Source: Polytrichum commune
Taxonomy: Eukaryota; Streptophyta; Polytrichopsida; Polytrichales; Polytrichaceae
DNA: 64,000 nt
NCBI GenBank assembly: GCA_950295325.1
Contig: OX485803.1
Location: 68,279,554-68,343,553, forward strand
Direction: 5' to 3'
Positions 62,534-64,000 of the stretch are shown one piece after another. The translations under genes were made by a program, and so were the position numbers. The notes beneath the pieces were generated by a model, which saw only the letters and a program-made list of their open reading frames with translations, searched no databases and was not told the DNA's origin. Each line of letters begins with the position of its first letter. The first letter of the stretch is position 1.

Positions 62534-63301
62534 TCAAATCAATTTATTGAGTTTGGCGAGCCTCATGATGCTCTTGAATACATTATCGCGGGGGCTTAGC
62601 GCCGCATTGCCGAAGGGGTTGGACCTAACAAAAAATGGGATGCTACCGGCGTGGAGCACGAGCCTTCTAAGGTAGGGGGCTAGCCTATCGACCAAAAATG
62701 TGTCTTGCCTATCGCCGGTCCAAGTGTCCGGGAAGATGACGTTGCCCGGGGGGTTCAAGACACTCTTGGTGGGGCTGTCGTCGATGAGGACGGTGTTCTC
62801 TGGAGTCGGCCACCACCCGTGCGGCGTCCCTTGCAGACGGGGGACGCCTCGCCAGAGTCTCGAGCGGAGGACCTTGAGGAACTGTTGTCCTCCGCCCCGA
62901 CCGCCAAACTTGGGCACCGGTTGACCTTTCTCGTCGAGCAGCTCGTCGCAGTCCTCTTGGCCGAGGACGAGGCAAGGGCTCGGGAGATCGCGGAACAAGA
63001 AGTGCACGATGGGCTCGGTGTTCTCCATGACCATGGAGCTCCACACAATGACGTGAGCGAACTCGACCACCTCGCGAAGGAAGTCACGCAAGCCGGGACG
63101 GGCGCGGACAGCCTTGCGGTTAATGAGGGTGTCGAGCTCGCCGTCGTAGTCCCTTTCGTCGGGGTGACGGAAGGGACGCGTGGGGACCCTTGGGATGTGT
63201 TGGGTGTGACACAACACCCCGTTGAGGTCAAAAACGATGAAAGGTTTGTTCCGGGTGGGAGGTCCACTGGTAGAGGGGTTGCGACCAATCTCCGGGGGGT
63301 C
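62534..63301 (-). CDS. FCP1/HAD-phosphatase-like exon of element 2
   Basis: One exon of 255 residues plus stop, beginning at an acceptor (CACAG at 63302-63306) in phase 0, exactly as exon 5 of element 1. HAD motifs: FIVFDLNGVLCHTQ, VIVWSSMVMENTEP and VLIDDSPTKSVLNPPGN. The second acidic residue of the first motif is Asn, as in element 1. It ends LAKLNKLI, against HAKFNKLI in element 1. The frame is open and, within the window, undamaged. FCP1-type phosphatases act on phosphoserines such as those of the RNA polymerase II tail; whether this one is active is doubtful. Confidence 0.8.
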   Translation of the reverse strand, partial: DPPEIGRNPSTSGPPTRNKPFIVFDLNGVLCHTQHIPRVPTRPFRHPDERDYDGELDTLINRKAVRARPGLRDFLREVVEFAHVIVWSSMVMENTEPIVHFLFRDLPSPCLVLGQEDCDELLDEKGQPVPKFGGRGGGQQFLKVLRSRLWRGVPRLQGTPHGWWPTPENTVLIDDSPTKSVLNPPGNVIFPDTWTGDRQDTFLVDRLAPYLRRLVLHAGSIPFFVRSNPFGNAALSPRDNVFKSIMRLAKLNKLI

Positions 63302-63432
63302 CTGTGATGAACAACTCGACTAGTTTAATTCTATGATCCAATAATGAAATTTTGCGTAGAAAATGAAGACGGTGCATTATGGGGAAAGACGAGGAAGTGA
63401 GGAGAGTGCAAGGAAAATGTGCTCAAGGGCAC

Positions 63433-64000
63433 ACTTGCGAACGAGCGTTCGTGAATGAAGGCTGCGGGGGCGGTGCGCATCATTTACGAGCGCTCGTTCG
63501 TGAGCGCGGCTACACGTACATTTACGAGCGGTCGTTCGCGAATGAGGTGGACAGTGGGTCGCAGCCTTTCACGAACGAGCGTTCGCGAATGAGGTGGGTA
63601 TGCAAGAATGAACATAATCTCATCAACATATACAACATACGAGAAGGGGTCGAGGGCAGAGAATTTGAAGCAACGCGATGCAGATAACATAGGCTCATAT
63701 ATTAATCCGTTGAATATTTACATTTCTCACGTGATAGTCTATCACATTTTCCTAAGGCAAAATGATGCCGTGTCCTACAAAACTGTTCGGCCCTAAGGGG
63801 GACCGCTGAAGAGGGCTCTCGCAAGGCCACTGGATGTCGATGAAGAGAAAAACATCGCGATGTTAGAGAGGTTACGAACGCGCGTTCGTAAAAAAATGGT
63901 ATTCTCAGAGGAGAGTTACCTCGTCATCGGGGGGAGGGGTAGCGGCGCTGGACCGAGCAGCAGGTCCCTCCTCAACGATTAACGAACGCGCGTTCGTAAA
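63433..64000. repeat. Second palindrome family (TTTACGAACG and mirror), six copies
   Basis: Copies at about 63433, 63483, 63520, 63569, 63871 and 63979. The best form is TTTACGAACG, a CG or similar centre, then CGTTCGTAAA. Variants such as GAGCG for GAACG keep the symmetry. They occupy the intron before the FCP1-like exon and the exon upstream of it. None occurs in element 1. Confidence 0.9.
63920..64000 (-). CDS. Partial exon of the element 2 large gene
   Basis: Minus-strand exon end with donor GAG|GTAAC at 63920, phase 0, matching the end of exon 4 in element 1. The visible product ends ATPPPDDE. The palindrome at 63979-64000 is inside the frame and reads as FTNARSL. Continues beyond the window. 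Confidence 0.5.

Larger units (their letters stand above)
60970..64000 (-). mobile_element. Element 2: inverted relative of element 1, continuing past the window
   Basis: It starts with CTC and a 15-base G-run, then CAGTGTGTTAAAAAGTTAAG, ATAGGTGCGAACAACCACTA and CACTATATTCGG. The same series is present, inverted, at the right end of element 1 (56131-56184, with CACTATATTCG at 55932). Inside follow, on the minus strand, the C-terminal ORF, the FCP1-like exon and the tail of an exon corresponding to exon 4. The methyltransferase-like part and other end must lie beyond 64000. Interior DNA is much more GC-rich than in element 1. Confidence 0.8.

Noticed and set aside
62705-63307. 200-residue plus-strand open frame
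   Set aside because: Shadow of the FCP1-like exon, whose HAD motifs on the minus strand are clear.

Overview
This window is nuclear DNA of a land plant. The evidence is spliced genes with GT-AG introns of about 70 to 700 bases, a chloroplast-targeted chaperonin, a plant MADS-box gene, telo-boxes in gene leaders, plant-type telomere repeats and a tRNA-derived SINE. I cannot fix the species. The compact genes and DNA-transposon content would suit a bryophyte, lycophyte or fern, but that is inference.

Layout. 1-5500: AT-rich, with one MITE next to telomere-type repeats and a tandem repeat. 5540-7423: a SEN54-like tRNA-splicing endonuclease subunit without its first exon(s). 11129-12234 (minus): CPN20, the chloroplast 20-kDa co-chaperonin. 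14858-18196 (plus): a nine-exon shikimate-kinase-like gene whose first residues resemble the CPN20 transit peptide. 19589-20914 (minus): an intronless MADS-box gene. 21575-25738 (plus): a complete 12-exon RIO2 kinase. 29038-29808 (minus): an unrecognised single-exon gene. 30600-36660: small inverted-repeat elements, duplications and a SINE.

36669-56184 is the most interesting region. I read it as one 19.5-kb DNA transposon. Both ends carry CTC followed by a G-run, and it is flanked by the 8-base direct repeat CTTTAATG. A perfect 25-base inverted repeat lies just inside the ends. The element holds two divergent genes. The minus-strand one is a DUF7869-like, possibly transposase, protein. The plus-strand one is a five-exon gene joining a degenerate beta-class DNA-methyltransferase-like region to an FCP1/HAD-phosphatase-like domain. 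A further two-exon ORF follows. About 30 copies of a 22-base palindrome (GTTTGGGTCG, two variable bases, CGACCCAAAC) sit in the array between the genes, in introns, in one exon and, degenerate, near the end. Each main gene has one in-frame stop.

60970 to the window end is a second, inverted member of the same family. It has the same terminal sequence, the same FCP1-like exon and the same C-terminal ORF, but carries a different palindrome (TTTACGAACG plus its mirror). Matched gene sets with different palindromes suggest an element-encoded DNA-binding system that co-evolves with its own sites, comparable in logic to the VANC anti-silencing proteins of Arabidopsis VANDAL transposons. Between the two elements is a decayed potassium-transporter (KUP/HAK) fragment.
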